Assembly (NCBI GenBank): GCA_000681355.2 | Contig: JJNX02000008.1 | Location: 1-48,914 of the forward strand | DNA from: Peptococcaceae bacterium SCADC1_2_3 | GTDB lineage: Bacteria; Bacillota; Desulfotomaculia; Desulfotomaculales; Nap2-2B | Length of the DNA: 48,914 nucleotides | Direction: 5' to 3' | In this document: positions 7,202 through 16,840 of the stretch, in pieces | Position numbering within the stretch: the first letter of the stretch is position 1 | Layout of the letters: every line of letters starts with the position of its first letter | Translations under genes and position numbers: made by a program | The notes under the pieces: generated by a model | The model's input: only the letters and a program-made list of their open reading frames with translations | What the model was told of the DNA's origin: nothing | Databases searched by the model: none

Positions 7202-10200
7202 TCATATTTCCTTGGTATTTACTTGACTCAAACCTTGCCATATTTCCTTTTTAGAAGGTGAAGGCAAAAGGCGAAAATTATTTTCCGGCAAAAGAGGATC
7301 AAATTTGCAAATAGCTTTAAACTGGCAATAACGACAAGACGCAAACTTTTGTCCCCGGTATGGCTTTATGGCCACCACTCCAGCCATAATTTCTTCTCCT
7401 GCCGCCTTTAGGGTTTGGCGCAGGTGCTGCCGTAAAATGGTAAATTGCGTGGCGCTGATTACCGAGGAACGGGAAGTAAAACAACCATCTTTTTTAAAAG
7501 CTACCGGCAGCAAATCTGGGCTGGTAAATACTAGGTTATCCATTAAAGATATTATTTCAGGATCAGCTAAAAGTAAACCTTTCATTTTTAATTTTTTAAG
7601 TACTTCTTTGGCCACCAAATCAGGGTCAAGAGGGCCATGGCTGATAATTAAAGGGTTTTGAAGAGTAAAATAAAGCATACCGGCCGCCAACGCATCACTA
7701 CCAATCAGATCGGGAGCATAATTTAAAACTAAATCTAAATAAGCCAGTAATTGTAGTTTGAGCCCGTAAAATATTTCGTTTAAGTTTAATTCTACCGCAC
7801 CGGATTTATAGTCAATTACCTTTAAGTAATTGCCTTTAGGGGAGGTAATTAAATCAACCCGGTCAATCCGGCCAGAGAGTTCTAACCAGGTATCTTCCTT
7901 TAGCTTTAAGCGCAGCGGAGGAAGGTTTCCTTTTGGTCCAAAAGCAAGCTCCAGCCCTACCAGGGAAAATTTACCCCGCCGGGCGTGTTCGGTTAAAATG
8001 TTAGTGGCGCACCCAACCGTTTTTATTAACTTTTGGGTAAGATACCTGTAACCTGGCCCGCTAAGCAAAATTTCGTTACGCAACTGGGGAGCCAATGTTT
8101 CTACTACCTCACCGGTTAGAAGAGCACAATCTTTTGGTTTTAAGTCTGACCAATTGATTTTCTTGGCCAGTACCCGAGTATGAAATTCTTTTAAGGCTGC
8201 ATGGTAAAATTCCCCTAAATCGGGAACCGTTAATTTATACTGCGCCCTTTCTTTTAATCCTAACCCATAAGTTAAAAAATAAGCAAAGGGGCAAGCGTTA
8301 AATTTTTCTATTTTTGAAACACTCGCCTTTACCGGATTGCCGTAAAGAGAGCGGCTAAGCTTTACCGGTAAGGGTGGTTCTTGATTTATATAAAATAAAC
8401 TGCTTAATACCCGCTTACATCTTTCCCGCCATTTTTCCTGACTTACCAGCCAGGAGTAAGTTCCCCACCACACAGGATTTATGTTTTTGCCCGCTTTCAC
8501 GATCCTTAATCGTGAGGTTAAATATGCCAGGCTACGGGCAGGACGAGTAATGAATCCTTCTTCATTTAGCCCGTCTGGTTCCTCAGCCCAAAACTCCTCC
8601 TTCAAGTGGGGAAAGATTTCTTTAAGCCGGGAAACCACAATTGAAGGCGTCGCTGCCCGCCCTTCATTATCGGCCAGGACATAACTGACCCCTAAAAATT
8701 CTGTACTCCGGGTAAGCGCAGTATAAACAAGAAACTGCTCCAGGTACAAACGTCGCTTTTCCCCTGGAAAAAAGGTAAGTCCTGCTTGTTCTAAGAACTC
8801 TTTTTCCGCCTCGTTAAATAAAACATTTCGTGAGCCGCGGGCCGGCAAAATACCGTCATTAACTCCTAAAACAAAGGCTGACCTTACGTTAGGGTTTCGC
8901 GACCGATCTAAGGAAGAAATCAATACTTGATCAAGACCTGGCGGAATAAGGCCCAATCGTAAGTTCTCCAAACCTGCATTTAACATCTGGCTATATTCTT
9001 CCAGGGATATTTTCTCAGTTCCCACGATTTCAACTAGTTGCTCTAAAAGGTCAACCACGTAAGCCCATATCTGGGTATGTTCCGAAGCCTGTTCAAGCTG
9101 CCCTAGAGCTAAAGCTTCGTTTCTCCACGAGCTTAACCGGCCTGGTATATCCAGCGTAATTAAAAATTTAAACAAAGACAAGCTAATTTCCTGTCCAATT
9201 TTTGCTTTTTTTACTTCTTCTTGAAACAAGCGCAAGGCTTGGGTGGCTTCTTTTTTAATTTGATTAATGGCGGCTAACGAAGCAGAGACGGTTTCTTTTT
9301 CCGCCTCAAGGTAGTCTTCCTCTAAAGAGTCCTTCAGGTAATGTCGCCGGTAAGTCCAGTCTTTGTTGTCCGTCCAGCGGGAGCCTTTAATCCCGTACGC
9401 CAGAACATAATTTTCTAAAAGGTCAATTTGCTCGCGGGCCACTGGAATAAGGTCGGTTTTTAAATAACGAAAAACTGCTTCGTACGACCAGTTTGTAATT
9501 ACTGTATCACAGGCCGCCCTAATTAATTCTACCAGCGGATGGTAATGTACCGGTCTTTTTAAATCAATAAAAAAAGGGATCTCGTGATCCGTAAAAATAG
9601 TGTTAATTAAGGCGTAATAATCTTCCGGATTACGTAAAATCACGGCCATATCGCGCCAGCGGTAATTTAAATCACGGCATAAACGGGTAATTTCCCGGGC
9701 TACTCCTTCTACTTCGGCCCGTTTGCTGGCTGCCGCCACAAGTTTTAGCCCGGGTGGGGGTGAGTTAAATGAAGGGGCCGCATAATCAAAAAAGTTTTTT
9801 TCCAGGTAAGCTAGATCAGGGGCGGCAGACCAGCGAGGTGGAATATCTTCATTTATATTTAAATCTGCTTCTATTAAGGCTCCCGCCTTGACAGCAATAT
9901 CCTTTATTTTTTGCCTTGTTTCCCAAGTGGAATAAAATAAATCATTTTCCCCAGGTAACTGATCATTATCTAAACACAAGGTTACCGTTACCCTTTTTGC
10001 TACCAGGAGAATTTTTTCCAACACGTAATATTCTTGAGGAGTAAAGCCGGTAAAGCCATCCACCCAAATTTCAGCCCCTAAAATAGCAGGAGATTGATGC
10101 AGTTGGTTAGCCGTAATCTGAAGATAATCATCAGGGTCGAGGTAACGGTCAACCAGGTAATTTTCCATGCCCGCATATAAAATAGCCAGGTCGTGTAATT

Positions 10201-10660
10201 TACCCGTCAGCAATTCTTGTTTTTCTGTCTTTACGGCTTTAAGGTCATCAACTGACAAACGGTTAAGCTTCATTTCCGTCAAAGTTCTGGTTAATGTAGC
10301 GTAAAAACCTTCCTTTTTTGTGGCCCGTTGAAATACTTTTAGTTGCGAGGCGCGTTTTTCCAAAAGATTTCGTAAAATCATACATTTACCCGGTTCACTA
10401 ATGTGTTTACGGGTGGCCCCTCCCGTTTCCTGGAGGACACGCCAGGCCAAACGACGAAAACTTAATACCTGGGCCCGTATGGTACCGCACATAGAAGACT
10501 CAGTCAAAAGAGCTAATTCATTTTGAAAAGTAGCCTGCTCCGGGACCAAAAGGATTAGCGGCGACCCTTCAGGGGCTTGGGTTAAAACCTGTTGGATTTC
10601 CTTTAAACAAATATATGTTTTTCCTGTTCCGGCTCTTCCTAAAATAAAGCGCAATCGCAA
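7202..10660 (-). CDS. addB: ATP-dependent helicase/nuclease subunit B (AddB)
   Basis: 1152 residues, normal for AddB, the second subunit of the AddAB double-strand-break resection enzyme. The N-terminal Walker A GRAGTGKT (8-15) is followed by an inactivated helicase-like body. A C-terminal RecB-family nuclease carries VIDYKSG. A 4Fe-4S staple is formed by the Cys of NACPFAYF near residue 790 and the C-terminal CRYCQFKAIC. It follows mscS by 16 bases. The partner addA, normally directly downstream, is not here: the next genes are an MBL-fold hydrolase and murT-gatD. AddA must be encoded elsewhere for this subunit to work. Confidence 0.95.
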   Translation of the reverse strand: MRLRFILGRAGTGKTYICLKEIQQVLTQAPEGSPLILLVPEQATFQNELALLTESSMCGTIRAQVLSFRRLAWRVLQETGGATRKHISEPGKCMILRNLLEKRASQLKVFQRATKKEGFYATLTRTLTEMKLNRLSVDDLKAVKTEKQELLTGKLHDLAILYAGMENYLVDRYLDPDDYLQITANQLHQSPAILGAEIWVDGFTGFTPQEYYVLEKILLVAKRVTVTLCLDNDQLPGENDLFYSTWETRQKIKDIAVKAGALIEADLNINEDIPPRWSAAPDLAYLEKNFFDYAAPSFNSPPPGLKLVAAASKRAEVEGVAREITRLCRDLNYRWRDMAVILRNPEDYYALINTIFTDHEIPFFIDLKRPVHYHPLVELIRAACDTVITNWSYEAVFRYLKTDLIPVAREQIDLLENYVLAYGIKGSRWTDNKDWTYRRHYLKDSLEEDYLEAEKETVSASLAAINQIKKEATQALRLFQEEVKKAKIGQEISLSLFKFLITLDIPGRLSSWRNEALALGQLEQASEHTQIWAYVVDLLEQLVEIVGTEKISLEEYSQMLNAGLENLRLGLIPPGLDQVLISSLDRSRNPNVRSAFVLGVNDGILPARGSRNVLFNEAEKEFLEQAGLTFFPGEKRRLYLEQFLVYTALTRSTEFLGVSYVLADNEGRAATPSIVVSRLKEIFPHLKEEFWAEEPDGLNEEGFITRPARSLAYLTSRLRIVKAGKNINPVWWGTYSWLVSQEKWRERCKRVLSSLFYINQEPPLPVKLSRSLYGNPVKASVSKIEKFNACPFAYFLTYGLGLKERAQYKLTVPDLGEFYHAALKEFHTRVLAKKINWSDLKPKDCALLTGEVVETLAPQLRNEILLSGPGYRYLTQKLIKTVGCATNILTEHARRGKFSLVGLELAFGPKGNLPPLRLKLKEDTWLELSGRIDRVDLITSPKGNYLKVIDYKSGAVELNLNEIFYGLKLQLLAYLDLVLNYAPDLIGSDALAAGMLYFTLQNPLIISHGPLDPDLVAKEVLKKLKMKGLLLADPEIISLMDNLVFTSPDLLPVAFKKDGCFTSRSSVISATQFTILRQHLRQTLKAAGEEIMAGVVAIKPYRGQKFASCRYCQFKAICKFDPLLPENNFRLLPSPSKKEIWQGLSQVNTKEI

Positions 10661-10676
10661 AGATAAGCCCCTCCGT

Positions 10677-11618
10677 TTAGTTATTTTTTTGTCCTACCCC
10701 CCAATATATTGTCCGGTGAGGGAAAGGTATTTCAATGTTATGCTGGTCAAAGGCTTTTTTAATCCGGCGGCGCAATTCTCTTCCCACTTCCCATTGTTTT
10801 AAGGGTTTAGTAGTAATCATGATTTTAATAATAACCGCCGAATCAGCAAAATTATCCACCCCTAAAATTTCAATCGGTTCGGTAATATAACCAGCAAACT
10901 GCACATCCTCTTGTAAATCTTTACCGGTTTGGGCTAATACATCCATTACCTGGTCCAGGTCTTCTTTATAAGCCACCGCTATATCAATAACACAGCGCGA
11001 CCATTCCTTAGTCATATTAGAAATAGTTTGAATACTACCGTTAGGTATTATATGGACTACCCCTTCTAAATCACGCAAGACAACGGTACGCAAATTTATA
11101 GCTTCTACCAAGCCTGATTTATCGCCGATTTTAACTACATCACCAATTCGTATTTGATTTTCTATAATTAAGAAGAAACCGCCTATAATATCACGCACTA
11201 AGGTTTGAGCCCCAAAACCAAGCGCTATTCCGCCAATGCCGGCCGCCGTTAGAATAGGGCGAATATCAACGTTAATTTCTTTAAGCAACATTAAACCGGC
11301 AATAATAACTCCCACGGCTATGACAATTTTTTTTAAAATGCCGGCCAGAGTATCAATTTGCCTTATTCTTTCGTGGGTTTCCTCTTCCACTCTTTTTTTC
11401 AAGTGGACGGCAAAACGGTTTATAGCCAGATAAACTACCTTAAGGCCAAGATAAGTACCAATAATAATGAAAAGAAAACGTAAAATGGTTGCCGTTGTAT
11501 TATTTGTAAAATAAGGCAAAACAGTACCTTTATAGATAAAACCTAAAACCAGCAAGGCTCCTCCAACGATTAGAGCAAGTAATAAATAAAGTATATTTTT
11601 TATTTTTCCTGTCGCCAT
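10677..11618 (-). CDS. Small-conductance mechanosensitive channel, MscS family
   Basis: Inner-membrane mechanosensitive channel that releases solutes on hypo-osmotic shock. From the chosen start it has two N-terminal membrane helices (about residues 8-60), a third helix region around 95-120, and the pore segment RPILTAAGIGGIALGFGAQT. The beta domain (IGDVVKIGDKSGLVEAI) and a mixed C-terminal domain follow. The longest frame starts at 11654, inside hflX. The ATG at 11618 is preferred because AAAGAG lies eight bases before it and the residues gained by the longer start are not family-like. About 313 residues. The hflX-mscS-addB spacing indicates one transcription unit. Confidence 0.92.
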   Translation of the reverse strand: MATGKIKNILYLLLALIVGGALLVLGFIYKGTVLPYFTNNTTATILRFLFIIIGTYLGLKVVYLAINRFAVHLKKRVEEETHERIRQIDTLAGILKKIVIAVGVIIAGLMLLKEINVDIRPILTAAGIGGIALGFGAQTLVRDIIGGFFLIIENQIRIGDVVKIGDKSGLVEAINLRTVVLRDLEGVVHIIPNGSIQTISNMTKEWSRCVIDIAVAYKEDLDQVMDVLAQTGKDLQEDVQFAGYITEPIEILGVDNFADSAVIIKIMITTKPLKQWEVGRELRRRIKKAFDQHNIEIPFPHRTIYWGVGQKNN

Positions 11619-11641
11619 AAGCATTACTCTTTTTAAAAACG

Positions 11642-12916
11642 TTATTTTAACCATGCCTCAACGCGCTTGGCCCAGACTTCTTCAAGGTCTACTTTTACCA
11701 TTGTTCCGTCTGCCCTGTACTCTTCTTTTAATACCTGTCCCTTTTGGTGCAATAAAGAAAGAATACTACTCTTATGGTAAGGTATAAAAAGAGTTATACA
11801 TACTCTTTTGGCGGCTAATACCTGAGCAATTAACTCCAGCAACGTTTTTATTCCCTGTCCCGTAAGAGCCGAAATGGCTGCGGTTGGTACATCCTTATAG
11901 GTAAAAAGATTATCTTCGATGCCCGGCAAGCTTTTTTCCTGGTTCAGTTCATCTATCTTATTATATACTAAAATAGTTGGTTTATCTTGAACCCCAAGTG
12001 AGGATAAAATATCTTCCACTACGGCAATTTGGGCTTGATTATTTGCGGCGGCGGCGGCGTCTACCAGATGTAAAATTAAATCGGCTTCTACTACCTCTTC
12101 AAGCGTCGCTCGAAAGGCAGCCACTAAATGAAGAGGCAGACGATGAATAAAGCCTACCGTGTCCGTAAGAAGAATGGTCTCATTATTGGGAAGTATTACC
12201 TGTCTAGTGGTCGGGTCCAGGGTCGCAAAAAGCTTATCTTCCACCAATACCCCAGCCGCAGTTAAAGTGTTTAAAAGGGTCGATTTACCAGCGTTTGTAT
12301 AACCTACTAAAGCCACCAGGGGGATAGGAATTTTTTGCCGGGCTTGCCGTAATAAAGTACGGTGGCGCTGCACCTCTTTAAGTTCCCGTTTTAGGATGGC
12401 TATCCGCCTATAAATACGTCTCCTGTCCACTTCAAGCTTTGTTTCCCCAGGGCCACGGGTTCCAATTCCCCCTCCTAACCGGGAAAGTTCTGTACCCAAA
12501 CCGGTTAAGCGAGGCAATAAATAATTTAACTGGGCCAATTCGACCTGTATTTTTCCCTCGCTGGTCCGGGCCCTTTGGGCAAAAATATCCAAAATAAGCT
12601 GAACTCGATCAATCACCCGGACTTGCATGGCTTCTTCTAAATTTTTCTTTTGGGCCGGAGAAAGCTCCTGGCCAATAATTAAAAGCTCCGCTTTTAACTC
12701 ACGACATAAGTGGGCAATTTCCTGAACTTTGCCCTGGCCTAAAAAAGTAGCCGGGTGCGGCTTTATTTGTTTTTGTACTGCTTTGCCAACGACTGTCGCT
12801 CCAGCACTTACGACTAAACGAGCTAACTCAGCTAAAGATTCTTCTACCGGCCACCGGTCTTTTGCAGGTAAATCTACCGCCACTATAAAAGCTTTTTCTT
12901 CTTCCATTTCCATCAT
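11642..12916 (-). CDS. hflX: GTPase HflX
   Basis: 424 residues. HflX is a ribosome-associated GTPase that splits stalled or heat-damaged 70S ribosomes. The N-terminal HflX domain includes the Gly-rich linker LGGGIGTRGPGETKLE. The G domain has G1 GYTNAGKST (about 205-213), G2 in the TTRQV segment, G3 DTVGF and G4 NKID. The C-terminal domain is short. Immediately upstream, behind ybeY, lies a decayed CBS-domain remnant. It is the first gene of the hflX-mscS-addB-MBL-murT-gatD series. Confidence 0.95.
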   Translation of the reverse strand: MMEMEEEKAFIVAVDLPAKDRWPVEESLAELARLVVSAGATVVGKAVQKQIKPHPATFLGQGKVQEIAHLCRELKAELLIIGQELSPAQKKNLEEAMQVRVIDRVQLILDIFAQRARTSEGKIQVELAQLNYLLPRLTGLGTELSRLGGGIGTRGPGETKLEVDRRRIYRRIAILKRELKEVQRHRTLLRQARQKIPIPLVALVGYTNAGKSTLLNTLTAAGVLVEDKLFATLDPTTRQVILPNNETILLTDTVGFIHRLPLHLVAAFRATLEEVVEADLILHLVDAAAAANNQAQIAVVEDILSSLGVQDKPTILVYNKIDELNQEKSLPGIEDNLFTYKDVPTAAISALTGQGIKTLLELIAQVLAAKRVCITLFIPYHKSSILSLLHQKGQVLKEEYRADGTMVKVDLEEVWAKRVEAWLK

Positions 12917-12934
12917 TCCGCATTTCTCCGCATC

Positions 12935-13138
12935 TTAAAATTTTTCAAGACTAAAGCCTAATTTTAACTCCGGACTTTCTGTCTTTACATCTACCCTAAT
13001 TACCTTTGTCCGCATAATGTCTCTAACTGCGGCTTGCGGAGGGGCAATAATTAGTTCCCACAAGAAAAGGACACCAACCAGTTTCTTTTCCTGGTAGAAG
13101 CACCTGCCCAAACAAAAATAGCTTTCTTCCGTGAATAA
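12935..13138 (-). pseudogene. CBS-domain fragment, probably a remnant of an MgtE-type magnesium transporter
   Basis: A 67-codon stop-to-stop frame without a usable start codon. Its translation reads like one CBS repeat: QEKKLVGVLFLWELIIAPP, then VRDIMRTKVIRVDV, ending in SLEKF where MgtE-type proteins have FEKY. Some positions look eroded (CLGRCFYQ where an hydrophobic VVD-type strand is expected). Upstream there is an in-frame stop at 13139-13141, and ybeY ends at 13148. Interpretation as a gene remnant rests on motif resemblance only. Confidence 0.55.
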
Positions 13139-13147
13139 TTATTATTC

Positions 13148-13609
13148 TTATTGTACATTTAGTTTACTTAAAATAGTCTCTTCCTTCGCGCGCATAATTT
13201 GGCGCTCTACTTCTTTTTGATGGTCATAACCTAATAAATGCAGCACCCCATGCCCAATTAAATAAGCCACTTCCCGCAGCAAACTATGCTCAAATTCTTT
13301 ACTTTGCTCCCACGCCCGAGGCAAAGAAACAACCACGTCTCCCAAAAGAACTACTTCTCCTTCGTTTGGCACTTCTTCAACTTCTTGCATGGCAAAGGAA
13401 AGTACATCGGTAGGAGTATTCTGATTACGGTACTGGTAATTTAAACGCTGGATGTAAGCATCATCTACAAAAACTACGCTTATTTCTACTTCCCGGTCAA
13501 AACTTTTTTCAGCCAGACCCAGTGCCTCTATGGCTGCTTTTTCGGCCATTTTTGTTAGTTCCTCACTTACTGGCACTTCTTTCTGCAGGTTGCTTACCAG
13601 TACGGCCAT
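13148..13609 (-). CDS. ybeY: Endoribonuclease YbeY (16S rRNA 3'-end maturation)
   Basis: 153 residues. The single-strand-specific metallo-endoribonuclease has the conserved zinc motif HGVLHLLGYDH near residues 119-129 and the LNYQYRNQNTPTDVLSF segment around 54-70. It takes part in 16S rRNA processing and ribosome quality control. The start lies 47 bases inside the end of the 7TM-HD gene, a common arrangement in the phoH-yqfF-ybeY order of Firmicutes. In most relatives dgkA, cdd and era follow; here the order breaks at a CBS-domain remnant followed by hflX. Confidence 0.95.
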   Translation of the reverse strand: MAVLVSNLQKEVPVSEELTKMAEKAAIEALGLAEKSFDREVEISVVFVDDAYIQRLNYQYRNQNTPTDVLSFAMQEVEEVPNEGEVVLLGDVVVSLPRAWEQSKEFEHSLLREVAYLIGHGVLHLLGYDHQKEVERQIMRAKEETILSKLNVQ

Positions 13610-15809
13610 TTTTTATCCTTTTTCTCCTTTCCCCTTCTTTGACTACTTTGTTTTCTTTAATTTCTTTACTTAAATCAGGGTATTCTACGCGGGTATGAAA
13701 GATGCTATTTAATACTTGGGCAAATGCTCCGGCAATACGGTCTAAATCTTTAAAAGTAAGATCACATTCATCTAGTTGACCGTCTAAAAGTTTTTCTTTT
13801 ATTATTCTCCGCACCATTCCCTCAATTCTTCCCGGAGTTTGGTTTGAGAGCGAACGCACCGCCGCCTCAACTGCATCTGCCAGCATAATAATAGCTGTTT
13901 CTTTAGTTTGTGGCTTAGGCCCTTCATATCGAAATTCAATTTCTTTAATATTCTCCTTGTCTTTTTGGCCGCTTTCCAGGGCTTTATGGTAAAAAAAAGT
14001 ACATAAACCGTTACCGTGATGTTGCCCGATAATTTTTATAATAACGGCAGGCAATTTGTTTTCTTTAGCCATTTCTACGCCATCCTTCACGTGCGAAGTT
14101 ACAATTAAAGTGCTTAAAAAAGGGGTAGTTTTGTCGTGAGGATTATTTTTGGCTATTTGGTTTTCAATAAAAAAGTAAGGTCTTTTTAACTTCCCGATGT
14201 CGTGATAATAAGCGCCCACCCTGGCCAATATACTATCTGCTCCCACTCCCTCAGCAGCAGCTTCAGCCAGGTTGCCTACGATAAGACTGTGATAGTAAGT
14301 CCCTGGAGCCTCTGTTAGCAAACGCTTTAAAAGGGGATTGTTAGGATGGGAAAGCTCCAGCAAACGAAAAGCCGAAGTAATCCCAAAAATACCTTCCAGG
14401 TAAGGTAAAAAACCAATGGTTAAAACAGAAGAAAGAAAACCGTTAATCAACCCAAAAAGGGTGCTGGAAATAAGGATTAAGCTGGCAGAGGCATTGCTTA
14501 AAATTCCCATAATGCCAATGGTAATCACGCCGGCAATACCGGTATAAAATCCTGCTTTAACCATATCGCCCCGCTGGCTTAATTTGCCTACCCCATAAAT
14601 ACCGGCAATACTGCTTACCAAGCCCACAAGACCAAACCTGACTTGACCGTCAGTCATAATAACCAGCAAAAAGCTCATTATAGTCGCTACCAGTACAGCC
14701 AAACGGGAATCCAGTAAAACGGCTATTAACATTCCTGCGGCAGCCAAAGGAGCCATATAGCCAAATAAAGCGCCTAGTTCCGGCCATTGGGCAATGTTAC
14801 TGGACACAATTGCTTTGGCCACCGCCAGGACCATAACCACAATAATTCCAATTAAATAAAGATAGCCGGCGTGATTAAAAATTTTCCGGTTTTGCTGGTA
14901 AAGATAAATTAAAACAACAAGCATTAAGACAATTACCAAAAGAGCATTACCAATAATTGTCCGCCAGGGGACTAAAGTTTTGGCCAGCCCCAGGGCACTT
15001 AATTTGGCTAAGGTTTCTGGCCGGACTATTTCCCCGGCGCCAATAATTTTTTCTCCCCGCCGTATAATCACCTGTTGGGAAGGCACTGCCGCCATAGCTA
15101 CCTCCCTTAAAAGACGTGTTTTCTCAGCGTTAAAAATGGCATTAGGACGGAAGTAATTATTTACCAGGCCATAAGCTAATTTTTGGTATGATTTACTTAC
15201 CGAAAAACGTTCTATTTTGTTAAAAAGGTCTCTTTTAAACTTAGCCATATTTTCTGGCGTAACTTCTTCTATTTCCATAATTTGAGATACTATCCGGCTG
15301 GTTTCCTTCTCTAATATGTTTAATTCTTCCAAGGAGGGTTTGGCTAGGGCAATATACGTTTCTTGAGAAAGAGAAAAATCAAGAGCATCTTGTAAAGCAT
15401 TAATTTTTGAAGTTAAATTAGTTTTTTTATCTTCTTGGATTTCCCGAATTGAAGCTATAGCCTTGCTTATATCTTTTTGTACGGTCACGCTCGCCTCATA
15501 GCTACGATCGTATTGATTATTTATTGCTTTGGCTGCTTCCTCACGCAGTTGTTTTGTTTTTTCTATATCTTCAAAAATAACCGTACGCGGGGCGAAAATA
15601 TCCCGGGGAGATACCTCTCCCTCTTTTAACAATATTCTATGTTGCATAAATTCTACCGAAATAAGCATGGTAATTAAAATAAAAAATAAAAAGGCGGCTG
15701 TACTACGCCGTACCTTTCTTTTTTTAAATAAAACAAAAAAAATATTAATTGTTTTTTCTTTACCCTTATTTAAGGTATTTATTACCTTTAATATTTTACG
15801 CTTACCCAT
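13563..15809 (-). CDS. pgpH: 7TM-HD membrane phosphodiesterase (PgpH/YqfF type)
   Basis: About 748 residues. It has a membrane anchor at residues 30-50, a large extracytoplasmic 7TMR-HDED domain, and about seven transmembrane helices. A cytoplasmic HD domain carries YYHDIGK, later HH (IIGQHHG) and MLADAVEAA. Members of this family hydrolyse cyclic di-AMP to pApA. The longest frame begins at 15860 inside phoH. The ATG at 15809 is preferred because AAGAAGG lies upstream and the protein then begins MGKRKILK. The C-terminal tail is very basic. It overlaps ybeY and follows phoH closely, so one operon is likely. Confidence 0.93.
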   Translation of the reverse strand: MGKRKILKVINTLNKGKEKTINIFFVLFKKRKVRRSTAAFLFFILITMLISVEFMQHRILLKEGEVSPRDIFAPRTVIFEDIEKTKQLREEAAKAINNQYDRSYEASVTVQKDISKAIASIREIQEDKKTNLTSKINALQDALDFSLSQETYIALAKPSLEELNILEKETSRIVSQIMEIEEVTPENMAKFKRDLFNKIERFSVSKSYQKLAYGLVNNYFRPNAIFNAEKTRLLREVAMAAVPSQQVIIRRGEKIIGAGEIVRPETLAKLSALGLAKTLVPWRTIIGNALLVIVLMLVVLIYLYQQNRKIFNHAGYLYLIGIIVVMVLAVAKAIVSSNIAQWPELGALFGYMAPLAAAGMLIAVLLDSRLAVLVATIMSFLLVIMTDGQVRFGLVGLVSSIAGIYGVGKLSQRGDMVKAGFYTGIAGVITIGIMGILSNASASLILISSTLFGLINGFLSSVLTIGFLPYLEGIFGITSAFRLLELSHPNNPLLKRLLTEAPGTYYHSLIVGNLAEAAAEGVGADSILARVGAYYHDIGKLKRPYFFIENQIAKNNPHDKTTPFLSTLIVTSHVKDGVEMAKENKLPAVIIKIIGQHHGNGLCTFFYHKALESGQKDKENIKEIEFRYEGPKPQTKETAIIMLADAVEAAVRSLSNQTPGRIEGMVRRIIKEKLLDGQLDECDLTFKDLDRIAGAFAQVLNSIFHTRVEYPDLSKEIKENKVVKEGERRKRIKNGRTGKQPAERSASK

Positions 15810-15843
15810 ATTAAGATAAACCTTCTTTAAGCAACACTTTAAA

Positions 15844-16803
15844 TTATTGATTGCCCTCATCGTAAGCTTTTATTATATCCTGGACTAAAGGGTGTCTTAC
15901 TACATCTTCACCCGTAAGGTAGTAAAAAATAAGGTCATTAATTCCTTTTAAGATTTTTTGCGCGTGGACTAAACCTGAAACTTGTCCCCGGGCTAAATCT
16001 ATTTGGGTAATATCTCCGGTTATAACGGCTTTAGAACCAAAGCCTAAGCGGGTAAGAAACATTTTCATTTGTTCTATGGTTGTGTTTTGCGCCTCATCTA
16101 AAATGATAAAGGCATCATCCAGGGTCCTTCCCCGCATATAGGCTAAGGGTGCAATTTCAATGGTTTGATGTTCAAGATATTTTTGGGTGTTTTCAACACC
16201 CAATACATCGTATAGACTATCATACAAAGGACGTAAGTATGGATCTACTTTTTCCTGCAAAGCACCGGGCAAAAAACCTAATTTTTCACCTGCTTCTACA
16301 GCCGGCCGGGTAAGGATTAAACGGTTAACTTCCTTGCCTCGCAACGCCTGGATAGCCATTACCACGGCTAAATAAGTCTTTCCTGTTCCGGCCGGACCAA
16401 TGGCAAAAACAACGTCATGTTTTTGAATAGCCTCTATATAATAGAGTTGACCAAGAGTTTTTGGTTTAATTTGTTTGCCCCGGGAAGTGACATAAACCAC
16501 TTCGTGGGCCAGGATAATCAAAGCATCCTTTTTTCCTGTTTGTACTGCCTTTACGGCGTAACTTACATCATGTAAGGTTAAACGGTTACCGGCCCGGTGA
16601 AAATCAATCAATTGTTTAAAAACTTCTTGGGCCTGCTCAATTTTTTCCGGCAAGCCGGAAATTACTATTTCCCCTCCTCTGGCTACTATCTTTACCCCTA
16701 ATAGTTTTTCAATTGTATCCAAATGTTCGTCATGGCGGCCAAAAATTTCGGACGCCGCACTGGCATCATCTAAAATAAACCGCTCTGCGGTATGTATGGT
16801 CAA
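15844..16803 (-). CDS. phoH: PhoH-like ATPase
   Basis: 319 residues. An N-terminal KH-like nucleic-acid-binding segment (about 20-80) precedes a PhoH P-loop domain with GPAGTGKTY near 143-151, the Walker B FIILDEAQN, and a GDITQIDL motif. PhoH2-like proteins are predicted RNA helicases or RNA-modifying ATPases and are genetically linked with YbeY, as here. Normal length. It is followed by the 7TM-HD gene with overlapping or adjoining ends and preceded by yqfD with a 37-base gap. Confidence 0.94.
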   Translation of the reverse strand: MTIHTAERFILDDASAASEIFGRHDEHLDTIEKLLGVKIVARGGEIVISGLPEKIEQAQEVFKQLIDFHRAGNRLTLHDVSYAVKAVQTGKKDALIILAHEVVYVTSRGKQIKPKTLGQLYYIEAIQKHDVVFAIGPAGTGKTYLAVVMAIQALRGKEVNRLILTRPAVEAGEKLGFLPGALQEKVDPYLRPLYDSLYDVLGVENTQKYLEHQTIEIAPLAYMRGRTLDDAFIILDEAQNTTIEQMKMFLTRLGFGSKAVITGDITQIDLARGQVSGLVHAQKILKGINDLIFYYLTGEDVVRHPLVQDIIKAYDEGNQ

Positions 16804-16840
16804 TTTACTTTATCATCCTCCTGGTTATCTATTTTAAAAA

